Notes: generated by a model from the sequence alone, not told the origin. A DNA stretch of 64,000 bases from Diadema setosum (GCF_964275005.1 NC_092693.1:28511173-28575172); one strand, 5' to 3'. Positions 33,125 to 45,076 are shown, numbered from the stretch's first letter. Program-made: numbers and translations.

Positions 33125-34503
33125 CCTCCCCCATGATGCAGTACATGTCTGGCATAATCTTTCAGCTAAACCTGCTGCTTCTTTTGTTGTTAAAAGGCAT
33201 TAATATTCTGAAAAGGAAATGAGTATGAGAAGACGGTCTGAAAACCAGACTAGCATGAACATGGCACACACTTCCAGTGACCAACCAGGGGTCGCACTTA
33301 ACTTTTTTTTTAACTAGCCAGGCGGACTACTTAGAATCAATTTTAACACTGAAGCAATATTTTGGCTAGCCAGATGGACTAGTAACTTCAGAATGTTATG
33401 ATTTTTAGCTAGTCCGACGTGATTTTGGGTGGCCAATGGCCGGCGGACCATCGCCAATTTCGAACCCTGCCAACACTGTTTGTGGTGGGAAAAAAAAAAA
33501 TGCCCTTCCACTCGTTTCCATAGAAATGTAGATCTACGGAACTCACTCTAAACAGGGGGACTCTAAACAGGGGTCTCTCTTACCACCCACTGGCATTGAT
33601 GTTTGTATAAAAAATGGCTAGATCCTCTAGTTTTCATCCTCCACGCTCCAGACTGAGGTCCTCCTAGCCTGACCAGACGCTGTGCGAATACAGCGTCTGA
33701 CCAGCGAGCGGGCACCTTGAAAGTGGGGAACCACAACAGAACTACAAAACTTTTGAAAACTTATACGTTCTTTATAAACAATGTACACGTTACCAAACGT
33801 TACTCACCTTAAGTGCATGCTTGTATTACAGAAGGTTCGTAAGTCCATTGAGAGCCCTCGTGGTAAGTCCGTGGAACAAAAAAATGACACTTTCTGGCGG
33901 ATTCCCTGACACCGTCAGGGTTCATCGTTGCAGAATTCAAAAAAATGGCGCCTTAGGCTGATCTCTGTGGAGATATCTTTTGCGTGCGTGCGATGCGCTG
34001 CTTGGTGTTGGTGTAGCAGCACGGTCGACAGTGCGACCTTTTGAAAGGGCATTCAGATCATGTTACCTACCTCCCGATATATTCGGAATGGCCTGGCATG
34101 AAAGACGATGTACCATTCGCTAACCGTTCACATATGCTGCATATAACCATCATTTAAGGGAAGTTTTTAAATTCCAATTTCAATATTGATAGCATAGATA
34201 TGAAGTCTCATTATTATTTTGTTTGTCAGATGAGTTTGAGGTGACAAAAAATGATCTAAAGTATTAAAATTCAAAGCGATCGAACTCTCTTCGTGTTTGG
34301 AGGTCCACTGGTACAGCCCTGTCGCGCTACGTACGTACAGTGACTGGGCCGATGTGTATAGTTAAGGTCCTCCATAATAATATATAACCTAGACAGGGGG
34401 ACTCTAAATGGGGGTCTATTACCACCCACTGAGTTTGTATAAAAAATGGCTAGTTTTCATCTACAGTTGTAGCATGTCCTCCAGAGGTTCTCCATAACCT
34501 AAT
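33125..34503. other. Gene-free region with small repeats
   Basis: About 33300-33480 is a dispersed repeat with CTAGCCAGGCGGACTA-like words. A block at 33545-33640 (GGGGGACTCTAAACAGGGGT, then AAAAAATGGCTAG) recurs at 34395-34470. A short hairpin is listed separately. Confidence 0.5.
33666..33706. repeat. 41-base hairpin, CAGACGCTGT family
   Basis: AGCCTGACCAGACGCTGT is followed after six bases by the near inverse. The arm sequence recurs in the hairpin at 36916-36975 and, as a half, near 53768-53786. Confidence 0.75.
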
Positions 34504-34659
34504 TGTAGGGTAACATCCCCAGTATTCGGTCACTTAAGCTTTTTTGCAATATTTTTTAAACTAAAATGATACATACAGACATCATATCTACAGCAATGTA
34601 TGTGAAATATATCAAATTTCTTTAATCTCAACTTTCATTTCGTTAAATATCTCACAGAA

Positions 34660-36089
34660 TAGGCCGGTTTACTAATGTATGCACAGATCTTTAATTTTGC
34701 ACACGGCCGCAACCTCGGGCAAACAAAGGATGCGAGCCTGCAACGTCGGCTGCTGCAGCCGTCCCCGACACGTCCCCACATGTATACTTACGTGTATGTT
34801 GTGTACATGTGTGCGATGCATCAACTTCGATTTTACCTTCTGGCATTTCGTGTGGCTCTAAATCAATTCCCAACCTTAGATGAGGGAAAATTCTGCTGTG
34901 ATCAAACGCAGTTTGGACTATAGTTTCGATTTTATTGAATTTTGGCTTCGATTTTGTCTTCAGTAGTTCTGAAAATGGGTGGAAAACACTGCTGCTACGG
35001 AACATACAACAGTATGACCGCATCACTTCAAACTTCAATGATTTTAAGCATTGTGATTGATTGTGAAATCTAAACTAGACAACGAATCTGTCATAATCGA
35101 TATGTTTCCAAGGATTTTTTTATTTTTAAAGTTAGACTCAAACTGATTAGACCTCATGAAATAAAATGACGATTTTGACCTAGGCCTATTTTTCTATTAA
35201 CGATAACAGTTAGGGGGCCTAGCCCTATATAGATCTAGACTAGATCTAACGGTTAGAGTAGATCTAGACGTAGGCCTAGACCTAGAATTAAAACAAAAAC
35301 AATGATAGACCGAACGTCCCTGACATTCGCAGTAGGCAACATTTATTTCCCCCGTTGACTTATTCATCACGACCCAGGTCTAGTACGTTGGTTTGTTGAG
35401 GTATGTCCGGTCGGCCTAACCTCACTACGGATAACAGGAAAAGGGCTCGTGTCCGAAACCTCATTGAACTCAGGCTTGAAACACTCCCATCCGCGAAAAG
35501 ACGGTAGTCCTCAAATGACTTGTATCCCTTTAGCGTTTCCAGTCATAGTCAGTCCAATTGATGATCAGGTAGTTGAACACGTCAAAGAGTCCAAAATCTG
35601 GAATACTCTCGAAGTTGGATGTAAACCCAGCGAGCTTGTTAGGGTCGGAGAACGAGCAGCCTACCAGAGGCTTAGCGAGCTTCTCCTGCAGTGACCGGCC
35701 GGTGTCCGCCCGGGAGAGGTCGAGATCGACGGGCAAATCCAAATCGGCTACGGCAGTTGCACTAGTTTGATAAGCTTCTCCTTGTTGTAGCCGCTTGTGC
35801 TCACACCTATATCCCTAAAATACTCAGTTAATTCCTTAACTGTCCAATTCTTCCATGGCTTACTCGAACTTTGGCTAGAACTTGAAGCTGACGCCATCTC
35901 AAAGCAAGATTATAGCAAACGAAAGTTGTCGATTATCCGCAGCGAGTAATGATCGTAGACAATACACGCGTGAATGCAAAAGCAGTGTGGCGCGCGCGTC
36001 CGCGCTTATTTCGCTTGCCCGACTTAGTTACAATCACTAGGGTCGCGTGGGGTTGACGTCATTATGCATATCATTAGTAAACCGGTCTA
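34660..36089. mobile_element. 1.43-kb inner element with TAGGCCGGTTTACTAATG ends, carrying a SAP-gene fragment
   Basis: The two ends match in inverted orientation over 18 bases with one mismatch (TAGGCCGG versus TAGACCGG). The gene fragment inside runs on the minus strand, starting 192 bases in from the right end. The rest of the gene is absent, so this is a shortened derivative of a larger element. A CpG-rich stretch covers its right end and the flanking bases. Confidence 0.65.
35450..35897 (-). pseudogene. 5' fragment of a SAP-domain gene (multicopy SAP/SWIM/YqaJ-type family)
   Basis: The minus strand starts with an ATG at 35897 and reads a Ser-rich leader, then WTVKELTEYFRDIGVSTSGY followed by NKEKLIKLVQ, a good match to a SAP helix-turn-helix DNA-binding motif. 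The coding sense goes on with VDLDLSRADTGRSLQEKL, FESIPDFGLFDVFNYLI and YKSFEDYRLFADG. This order is typical of a repetitive family in marine invertebrates whose full members continue with SWIM zinc-finger and YqaJ nuclease-like regions; neither region is present here. It is broken, with about two breaks. The assignment of the missing parts is from memory of the family, not from this window. Confidence 0.6.
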
Positions 36090-36712
36090 TTGCACAAAAT
36101 CGCGAAATGTTTCACCTTGAAAATTCCCCAGTATACGGTCATCGGCTCCAGTATTCGGTCACGCGATGTGCGCGTTCAAAGTCAATGCGTGTTCAAGGCA
36201 GCTGAAAAACGCGCGCGCGCGCTACCTTGTTGGCGCAGAATTGCATCGGGGACGTTGCGGCGACCGTTGGTGACCGAATACTGGGTCCTCGGCACTTGCA
36301 TTCAACCCTTGTACATTGGGACACTGTATCGGCACGTACGGACATTTTGTTTTTCTTTTGCGTTTTTGAGGATACCATTACACTCCAAGCTTGCGATAAG
36401 CGAAAAATCCCGCGAGAGAACGGCGTATTTCTCGATTTTTAGCGCTTTTTTGGCGACCCGTACTCTTATAACTGGGCCTTATCCGCGCGCGCTTTTGGAA
36501 AGTAGCGCCGATTCTGCACTTTTGACGGTAAAATTTGGGACTTTGGATGGATTTTTGGAGGGGGCTAAGGGAGTTTCCTATTGTGAATGAGTGTGGAAGT
36601 ATGTGAATTAATGTGATTTGCGTGTGTTGTGACAGTTGAACTTACTGGCTGGTGACTAGTGATAAGTGACCGAATACCGGGGGCTGACCGAATACTGGTG
36701 CCCTTACCCTAC

Positions 36713-38403
36713 TGGACTCTAAACGGGGTATGACTCACGAGTCTTCGCAGCTCGACCCTCGAGCCAATTTAAGTATCACTGTATGTGGTCGGACCGGACA
36801 AGTTGTGGGACCGGACTACAAATTTTCTTCCACAAACACAATAAAATCCCATAAAATAAGCATAAAATACAATGGCTTTTGAATAAATACCAATTTTTTA
36901 GGTAACTATACACAGCCCAGTCGCCGCTGTACATATGTAGCTCGCGTAGCGTATTAACAGCGTCTGGTCGGGCTATTTTTTAGGTAACTTCTCTAAAGCA
37001 GAATTCGGCGATTTGTTTCATGATTTGTCAACCAGAAGAAGCGCGCAGTATTCTATCACACGCGCGATGTGAAACTTGTGCGCATGTTTAAGTCAGAAAT
37101 AACAATTACAAACTTCAGTGTTAATCCATTCGATTCCCATAGACAATACACGGAGGCTGGCTACACATCAACGTTCAAAATATATTTGCAAGGGTTTCAG
37201 TTAAGTAACGTTACTCTAATTACGACAAAAATTGATTTTGTTCGCTTTGCTTTAGAGGAACTGTTAAGTATCATTTTCAGAACCTCATCATTGTGTATTG
37301 GAATATTTTTATTGAGAATCTGAATGGCAATGTGAAAAATTCATAACTAACCGTTAAATCTCAACTTCTTAATTGTCCGGGTACACAACCCCCCATCATA
37401 CAAGTAGGAAAGCCTAATCAGTTTGATGAGAGTTTGCTATTGAGAGAGAAGGGATTGGTTATAGGATACACTGTGTGAATGCTGAAAAAGTGTGTGCCGC
37501 AATTTACAAGCCAACCTCATGGGCCCTACCTGATTCAGGCCTGCTGAACTTTACTCCACTGTATGCATGCTTGAGAGACAGTGTCGAGCGAGAATGCTCA
37601 GCGTGCATTATTTAATGGAACACGTGTGGAAAACTTCTTGCTGCCGTCGAGTGTTGTGGTGCAATGTGAAGGAAATGTGCACAGCTAACAACATGTTTAA
37701 ACTCTGCTCTGACAGTCTCGATTATATGCACAGAGATACTAAATACTGAATTATCAACTCACCTATAGCATGCTGAAGGCTTGAATGATGAGACTGATAG
37801 ACAACTTGGCAAAGAAGTCTTATTGAAACAGGAGATTTTAGTGCAAAATCTCCAGGCTCACTATTGTTTTACATTGAAGCACTTGAAGAAGCATGCAGTG
37901 GCTGGTAGAAAGGAGTCTGAATTGAAGCTATGGCTAACGCGCCACGAGCGAACACGAAGGATCGGACTGTGTTTGGCGGCAAATGTCCGTTACCTCATTT
38001 GCATACGCACGCACTTTCAACCAATAGCACATGGGCATTTCCACAGTAAAAGGGTACTTTTCAGGGTTGAGGGTTGTCTCTATATTTTCTGTTTCCAATG
38101 TGCAGTACCCACGAATACAATCTGATCTTCTAGAACACTTCAGTGAGAGATAACTTTGCCCCAAAATTGCTTCAAACAAGCAATCTATTAAAATTTATGC
38201 CAAAATGAAAAATTTTGGGTGAACGCGTGTAACGCAGGACACGTACATTGTACTAACATATGAAGGTCAAATTATGAATGCTCATTGAAACTTTGTTGTT
38301 TTTCAATTGAATGGCTTAATTTTGATGAGAGAAGATAATGACAGTTGTAAAATTCTATTGAAAATTGTGTTTTATACCATTTCTACACTTAGTGGTGAAT
38401 GCG
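36713..38403. other. Gene-free region
   Basis: It contains the hairpin at 36916-36975. Open frames near 37069, 37567 and 37781 show no recognisable domain, start context or splice partners and are not called. Confidence 0.5.
36916..36975. repeat. 60-base hairpin element flanked by a 15-base direct repeat
   Basis: AGCCCAGTCGCCGCTGT at one end and ACAGCGTCTGGTCGGGCT at the other are near inverse. ATTTTTTAGGTAACT occurs just before and just after, as if duplicated on insertion. Confidence 0.65.
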
Positions 38404-38452
38404 TGTAACATGGACAGACCATCTTGTCGCATTTTGGTCTGTCCATGTTACA
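38404..38452. repeat. Perfect hairpin, 17-18 bp stem
   Basis: GTAACATGGACAGACCA and its exact inverse are separated by 13 bases. It could be the tip of a MITE or a structured RNA. Confidence 0.85.
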
Positions 38453-39232
38453 TGTCAGGGCCGGCGCAGCCGTGGGGGCCGTGGGGGCTCGGGCCCCACA
38501 CTTTTTTTCAACCCGGAAGTACGTAAATGGCACTAAAATAGAAATAGATAGAGATCTTGAAGTATGGAGGCGGTAAGGTTCAATTCAATTTAATGTTTTT
38601 ATTTCATTTTCCGACAAAAAAGATATGAACATCACTTTTTTGATAACAGAAATTAAGGTGCGTAAAGTATAACATGAAAGAATGTATATACAATGATTGT
38701 ACCACCTTATGATAATTATACACTATCATATAACTCAAGTGATTAGAAGTAATTATACAGTATGCAAAATTCGAAAAATGGAGGGACCCACTAAGAATAC
38801 AAAGCTTGTAGATTGTGGGCCCCTCGGAGGAAAAACATCAGTTGAGAAAAAAAGTAATAGTCTGGAAGCCCACTAGAAAGATAAATCAACAAAAGCAGAC
38901 AGATATACAAACAAATAAACATGAAATGAGACTGAGGTATAGGAGTAACAATACAATGGAGAGTTGACTATGAGACGAGACAAAATGAGGCAAAGCTAAC
39001 ATAATAGAAAAGAACAGAACAGACAAAAACGTTCTACAGAGACAGCGATCTCGTAAGAAGTGTGTCGAGAAAGTGAGAAAAAGTGACGCGAGAAAGAACA
39101 GGGTAATAGACATAATGATCGGAGAAATATCGTAGCATTATATGAATAAGTATAAAAGAGCTAAAGTATACTTGGCAATCAATATGTGAAAAAGTTGGTT
39201 CTTAGAAAAAAAATTATAACAGCTGGTTAATT

Positions 39233-39637
39233 CTATTCACTAGAATAAGGTTGCAATAAAGAAACTTTCAATTTCCTCTTGAATGAGTATATTGAGGGGG
39301 CATTTTTGATATCAGGATGCATGGAATTCCAATAGCTCGGGCCAGTATAAACAAATGTGTTCCTTGCTAAAATCGTACGGAAAAGAGGTAAATGATATTC
39401 GTTAGAGCGTCGAGTTGGATATTCATGAAATGACTGATTTTTTAGGAACATGGAATGGAAAACATCAGGAAGAAGATTATTGTTGTACATATACATAAAT
39501 TGACCTAAATTGAATAAAAACAAATCTCTAAATTTTAACAACTTATTAGAGGCAAACAGTGCATCTGTATGAGAACGTATGGGAGAATAACAAATGACAC
39601 GAAGAGCTTTCTTTTGCAAAAGGAACACTCTGTCCAA
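39233..39637 (-). CDS. C-terminal part of the LINE protein
   Basis: It reads LLDRVFLLQKKALRVICYS, then ARNTFVYTGPSYWNSMHPDI and a basic end, the usual tail of jockey-group proteins (iQKKalRvI..., yrGp.lWN.lp). It continues the reverse-transcriptase frame after a single frame shift at about 39640. Confidence 0.8.
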   Translation of the reverse strand: MDRVFLLQKKALRVICYSPIRSHTDALFASNKLLKFRDLFLFNLGQFMYMYNNNLLPDVFHSMFLKNQSFHEYPTRRSNEYHLPLFRTILARNTFVYTGPSYWNSMHPDIKNAPSIYSFKRKLKVSLLQPYSSE

Positions 39638-39639
39638 CA

Positions 39640-41335
39640 GATTTTTGGTGCGTGTTGCCCCAGACTAAAATTCCATAATTAAGGTAAGGCAATATCAATG
39701 ACGAGTATAACATAAGTAACAATTTTTTAGGTAAACACAATTTTAATCTATTAATTACGCCGCCTATATTACGTGAAATTATATTGCAAATATAATCGAT
39801 ATGCAATTTCCAAGAAAGTTTCTCATCTAAAATAACCACAAGGAATTTAAAATGTGAAATTCTTTCCAAAGGAGTGTCATCCAAAACTATGTCAGTACTT
39901 AAAGTGCCAACAGTATTACTAAAAAGCATATATTTCGTTTTCTGAACATTCAAGGAGAGCTTATTAGCTCTGACCCAATTTGTTACTTTCTTCAACTCGC
40001 TATTAACTTTTCGAACAAGAACATCAATATCGCTATGAACTAGAAATACATTAGTATCGTCAGCAAAATGAATAAAAGAAAGAGCTTCAGATACTTGACA
40101 AAAATCATTGATATAAATAATAAATAACAATGGCCCTAACAAACTTCCCTGAGGAACCCCACATTTAACTTCTCTGATCACCGAGTTATCATTTTTGATT
40201 GTAACAAACTGTCTTCTATTGGATAAATAACTCTTGAACCACTCCAAGGCCTTCCCACGTATTCCATAATGTGATAACTTGTAAAGCAATATATCATGAT
40301 TAATTGTATCGAAGGCCTTGGAGAAGTCCAAGAAAATGCTAATCAAATGAGAGTGGTCATCAATTGCACGAGTCACTCGTTCAACAAAACTTAAGAGAGC
40401 ATGACTGGTATTGTGCTTCTCACGAAAACCAAACTGAGAATTTGAAAATATTTTATATTGTTTCAGAAAATTAGTCATTCTCTTATGAATAAGTTTTTCC
40501 AGAACTTTAGACAACGAAGATGATAATGAAATTGGACGATAATTACTGGTATCAAGTTTATCGCCTTTTTTGAATATTGGAATTACTTTTGCTAATTTCA
40601 TTTTTTCAGGGAATACGCCCTGGGATATTGACAAATTAAATATATGAGCAAGAGGATCAGCGATCGACGATATAACACCTTTTAAAATAACATTATCAAT
40701 CTCATCATAACCAGAACTTCGTTTATTCTTTAAAGAAAATGCCATATCAATTATTTCATATCTATTAGTAGGAGTAAAAAATATAGAGGTGGGATTAAAC
40801 TGACCTAAGAATTCAGTGAAATGGTTCTGAGTAGCAGGAATATTTTGAGCAATTGTTTCACCAATTTCTGAAAAGAAGGAATTAAAAGCATTTGCAATGT
40901 GAACAGAATCATGAATTATTTCGTCATTCATCTTAATGTTATCAATATCTGAATTTTTACTTGCAACATTCATGGCCTGTTTTAAAACCTTCCAAGTACT
41001 TTTTATATCAAACTTATATTTCAATAATAACTTTGAATAATATCTTTTCTTTTCAGATCGTAGAATCATTGTTAAAGTATTTTTATAAGATGTATATTTA
41101 TTCTTAGATAATTCATTCCTTTTCATTTTGTACTTATAGTATAATCGATTTTTCCTGTTAATAGAACGGAGAATTGATTTTGAAATCCAAGGTAATCTGG
41201 GTGTCTTTTTATAATCTGATTTATTCTTTTGTTTTGGAATTATTTCATCCAAATGGTAATTAAAAATTTCCGTAAACTTGTTAAAAGACAAATTAATATC
41301 ATCACTTTCTAAAACTCTCGACCAGTCAGTATTAT
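39640..41335 (-). CDS. LINE reverse transcriptase
   Basis: About 560 open codons. The N-terminal linker (WSRVLESDDINLSFNKF, PWISKSILRSINRKNRLYYK) is followed by reverse-transcriptase blocks: KVIPIFKKGDKLDTSNYRPI, QFGFREKHNTSHAL, IFLDFSKAFDTINHDIL, GVPQGSLLGPLLFIIYIN, and the catalytic HFADDTN. The next blocks are WVRANKLSLNVQKTKYMLFS and LNYGILVWG. All expected catalytic Asp residues are present. The open frame runs on into the neighbouring inverted repeat, so its first 65 or so codons there are accidental. Confidence 0.9.
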
Positions 41336-42775
41336 TAGTCCAGGCTAGAAGGCACCCAACCTTGTTTTTTGATATATACAATGTTTTTTGATGGTTTCTT
41401 GTCAATTCGAGGGTGCTGATTCCAAATCCGATTGATGCCACTTGCGTAACCTTGAGCATTTTCGGCAAAATGCAAAAATCCAAAATGGCCGCCGGATATG
41501 CTAATTCGGCCGTGATAAACACAATAATGTGCATTATATGACCAATTATTCCACCAAACTTTGTACATTTCTGTTCCTAGAGTTACTCCATCTGCATTTG
41601 CAAGCGAATTTTCATTTCATATAGGTTCATTTAGCATTTAAAGCTCATTTTTTTATTCAAAATGGCCGCCATTCCTATGCTTATGTATTATATGAATGGC
41701 AAAACATATGCATGGAAATATAGAACAAATTTACTGTATTTCCAGTCCCGTACCTACGATATCATGAAGTGTTGCATGTGCAATATGTTGGGTGTCAATT
41801 ACAATATACAGGGGGCCTACATATATGAGCATTTAATATTCATAAACCTTACGATGTTGAACACAATTTCTTATATATTTCATTTTATCTCAACAAAAGT
41901 CTCAACAATATAAGTTCACTAAACGTCTCGCAAGGAATCAATATACCATCATATTCTGCATGCCGGTTGAGTAAAAAAATGTAATACTAAAACAATATAT
42001 TAAGGAGCCTAGATACATGGTATTTATCAAATAATGTTGAAAATGGAGGGGAAGCTATAAAGCAACTTATAAAACAAGCTTGTAATATGCATTCTCCTAA
42101 AATCATATTAACAAAGTACAGAAAAATCCTATACAGTAAGTGCAGAGATACATGGTTGCAGACAAAAACACATCGGACATTAATGACACAACTAAAAACC
42201 CTTTACATTGTAGATTTTTTTTTTTCCAGCAAGGAGTTGGGGGGGAGCAGTCCTGAGGCGAGTTCGAAATGTATCATAACCTCCATCACTTTGATATGAT
42301 TTAATTTAGAAATGCCGCCTTGATATTATCGAGCAAACCTGATTTTCTTCTTGAATTAAAACAACAATAAAAACTGTTGAAGGCATAAACGGAACTGTCC
42401 TAATGCAATACCGTACAAACTGTTCATTAAACATCAACCAAGGAGCAATGTGAGATACCTCTTTTAGCTCTCTCACAGTAACATGTTCCCAAGTGTTGAT
42501 GATATACACTTTGAAATCATGATCTCATTCAGTCTTGTCTTAAAACTAAAACTGTCATTTTTTATTGTCTTTAAAGAACCCTTTAATTGTATGTTTAGCA
42601 GCAGGCGACATCAGCCCCAAATTTGCAGAATTCTCAGGCTTAAGATGCGTATTAGTCCTGCAATTGTTTTAATTGCAACCACATCGTGGTGTTCAGCACT
42701 TCCTCAGGGGTCAGAGGCCGATTACTTGTCATAGAAACAGGATGAAAACATGAACATTGATGGCAGGTTGTTCAA

Positions 42776-42925
42776 GGGGGCATTTCATGAAGTGTTTTGT
42801 CAGATCTTTTCTTTTTGACAAACTGTTATAAGCTATTAAATCCTTGCATCTGATTGGCTGAGAGCAAATTTGTCAGACAAATTTGTCAGACAAAATGCTT
42901 CATGAAATGCCCCCCCCCCCCCCCC
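42776..42925. mobile_element. Nested MITE, second copy
   Basis: Counterpart of 19326-19452, with the right end extended by a 17-base C-run and an internal doubling of ATTTGTCAGACAA. Confidence 0.8.
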
Positions 42926-42928
42926 ATG

Positions 42929-43476
42929 CTATCGTGTTTGGAAGGTCAGGGTATGCGTTGACGGCACTGGTGACAATGGCCATCCTTTCCTTCCAGTGTG
43001 AGGGAGAGTGATCGAGTGCCAGTGAAGGAGGGTGGCCTTCCTCAGCCTATGCTTGGAAGGCTTGCCAGAGAGGGCTACCTTGAACATAGCGTTGGAAAGA
43101 TGGTTACTAAGATGGAAGGCATGGGTCTGATGATAATCTAATAATAAAAGGTTGGGACAAAGTCTCCAGAAGATGAAGTACTCCACTATTGTCTTGAGAT
43201 GGGTCAGTACTCGGCTCATGTCATCCAAGGACTTTCTATGAGACGTAAAGGCAAGATCATCTGCAAACTTCCTACGTGAAGTGAATGTAATGTCACCACA
43301 TATGTTAAAAAGACCTCTAGTGGAGTTAGTTTGCAGCCACCATGAAGGAGGCCATCATTCAGAGTCCCAACACAGCTGGTCTGGTTACCGAGAGCAATCC
43401 TGAATCTGCAAATGCTGAAGATTAAAGACAAGCAGTGTGAAGTTGTTAGAACACTGCTTTCAGAATGAGGAAGCAC
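42929..43476 (-). mobile_element. LINE reverse-transcriptase fragment, longer version
   Basis: The minus strand reads RIALGNQTSCVGTLNDGLLH and PLEVFLTYVV, then, in another frame, SLDDMSRVLTHLKTIVEYF and CPNLLLLDYHQTHAFHLSNH. It matches the region around and after the catalytic DD of LINE reverse transcriptases. At least one frame break. It was carried along inside the DNA element. Confidence 0.6.
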
Positions 43477-44754
43477 TGTACAGATCTCAGAGTCTCCCTC
43501 GACATCATAGGCCTATACTCAATCACATTCACTCCGAAAAAAACGGTGGTAAAATTCATCTACCATATATAATTCATCTGGGTTAACATTAAAAATTTGG
43601 GGGCATTGTTTTCATTTCAGAGATTTGACAACAGGAAGTGAGGTGGTCCCTTTTTCCACTTTCCCCTGCCTCATGTTCTTTCTCGGATGAGGGGACTGAA
43701 AAATTTGTATAATATCGCTTTTAGATAATGTAGAACAGGACAGTTAATTGGAAATTTCATTTTTGTCATCATCTAGGATTCAGCCTTTTAATTCAGTAAA
43801 TCAGAATGAATATTTTGATGTTGAACATCTCAAGGCAAGTAAGTATCAAATGTTCATGTCTAATAATTCCTGATAAACGATCTTGATCTTGGCGTCAATT
43901 CAAGTTTTGGTGGATTTTTCCAAATACCTAAGGAAAAATTCAGATTGAGGTAGCAAATTTGGATGTTTGCATCAAAAAATGAAACAGCCTTTGTTAGTAA
44001 CATCCTTCTGATTTATAATCAGCACACAAATTGGTAAACAGAGTACCTGAGTGACAGAATTTTTTTTTTTTTAATTTCACACGCTCTGCCGTTCATATTG
44101 TGCAGGGGTATATGAGTGGCATCCATTTTGAAGTTTTGTATTAAGAAGAATATAATAAGCCTAAAGACAATAAACTTTCTGTTTGTTTGCTTGTTTGTTT
44201 GCTTGTTTTGCTAGTGGCACTCATCAGATTTGCATTGCACATGCAAAACTTGATAAAAGCGTAGGTATGTGACTGAAAATTCGTCTTCTATTTCTATGCA
44301 TATTTTTTGCCATTCATATAGTACATGAGTATAGGAGTGGCGGCCATTTTGAATTGAAAATAAGCTTAAAATACTAAATGTACCTCTTCAAATGAAAAAT
44401 TTCTTGCATGTGCAAGTAGAATTACTCAAGGAACAAGAATTTAAAAAACTTTGATGGAATAATTTGTCATAAAATTGACATAACTGGGATTATCATGGCC
44501 AAATTAGCATATCTGGCGGCCATTTTGAATTTTTGCGTTTTGCCGAAAATGCTCAAGGTTACGCGAGTGGCATCAATCGGATTTGGAATCAGCACCCTCG
44601 AATTGACAAGAAACCATCAAAAAACATTGTATATATCAAAAAACAAGGTTAGGTGCACTTTCTATGGAGCCTAGCCTGGACTACAGCCCTGCATGTAACT
44701 ATGTTACAATTCAATGAGCACAGAGATGAGCAATTATACAAAATAAATCCTTGG

Positions 44755-44880
44755 CAGGGGCGGATCCAGCAGGTATGAATTCCGTAAAGGGGAAGGCCGT
44801 AGCAAAATTAAAGGGGGCACACGCACCCCCGCCCCCATGTTTTTCTTTTCAATTCTTTTGTTTTAACCAAAAATAAAGAG
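44755..44880 (+). repeat. GGGGCGGATCC-type short repeat, partial copy
   Basis: It begins CAGGGGCGGATCCAGCAGG and shares ATTCCGTAAAGG and TTCTTTTGTTTTAACC words with 47685-47852. The ends resemble the small element at 52085-52194. Confidence 0.55.
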
Positions 44881-45076
44881 GGGGACCTAATTGCTGATGG
44901 ATATTGATTTGTCCAAAAGGTCTAGGTCCAGTCGTGCCAGTGGGTCTAGCCTCTAACGTTAGACATATTTGAACCTAACCGCATCAGCGACCCCATCACG
45001 TATAGGTGGGCACCCAACACGTACATCAACACCCTAATATGTTTTTCTATCAATATATACTTAAAATGTCTTACAA

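Larger units (their letters stand above)
34504..36712. mobile_element. 2.2-kb inverted-repeat element with GTAGGGTAA...CCAGTATTCGGTCA ends
   Basis: Left end GTAGGGTAACATCCCCAGTA and right end ...GGTGCCCTTACCCTAC are inverted copies over about 28 bases. Extra copies of the ACCGAATACTGG word occur inside near 36130-36165, 36270 and 36670. It encloses a second inverted-repeat element (34660-36089), so the structure is nested. Confidence 0.65.
38582..41335 (-). mobile_element. jockey-type LINE, 5'-truncated
   Basis: It is read on the minus strand. It ends at low coordinate with an AAAACATTAAATTGAATTGAA tail-like sequence and begins abruptly at the border of the long-inverted-repeat element. The endonuclease domain and any first frame are missing. 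The reverse transcriptase is otherwise nearly intact. Confidence 0.8.
41336..44683. mobile_element. 3.35-kb element with long terminal inverted repeats, copy 2
   Basis: Same design, ends and orientation as 18063-20967, with TA at both borders. It is longer because it keeps two internal stretches lost from copy 1. The copies differ at a visible fraction of positions and by many small indels, so neither is very young. Its left border is also the border of the LINE. Confidence 0.85.

Noticed and set aside
36090-36590. 166-codon frame in CpG-rich sequence
   Set aside because: It crosses the border of the inner inverted-repeat element and has no recognisable domain; base composition explains its length.
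37069-38125. Three short frames as a possible gene
   Set aside because: No domain, splice partners or codon pattern could be supported.
41336-41534. N-terminal extension of the LINE frame
   Set aside because: These codons lie within the terminal inverted repeat of the neighbouring element and are not LINE sequence.
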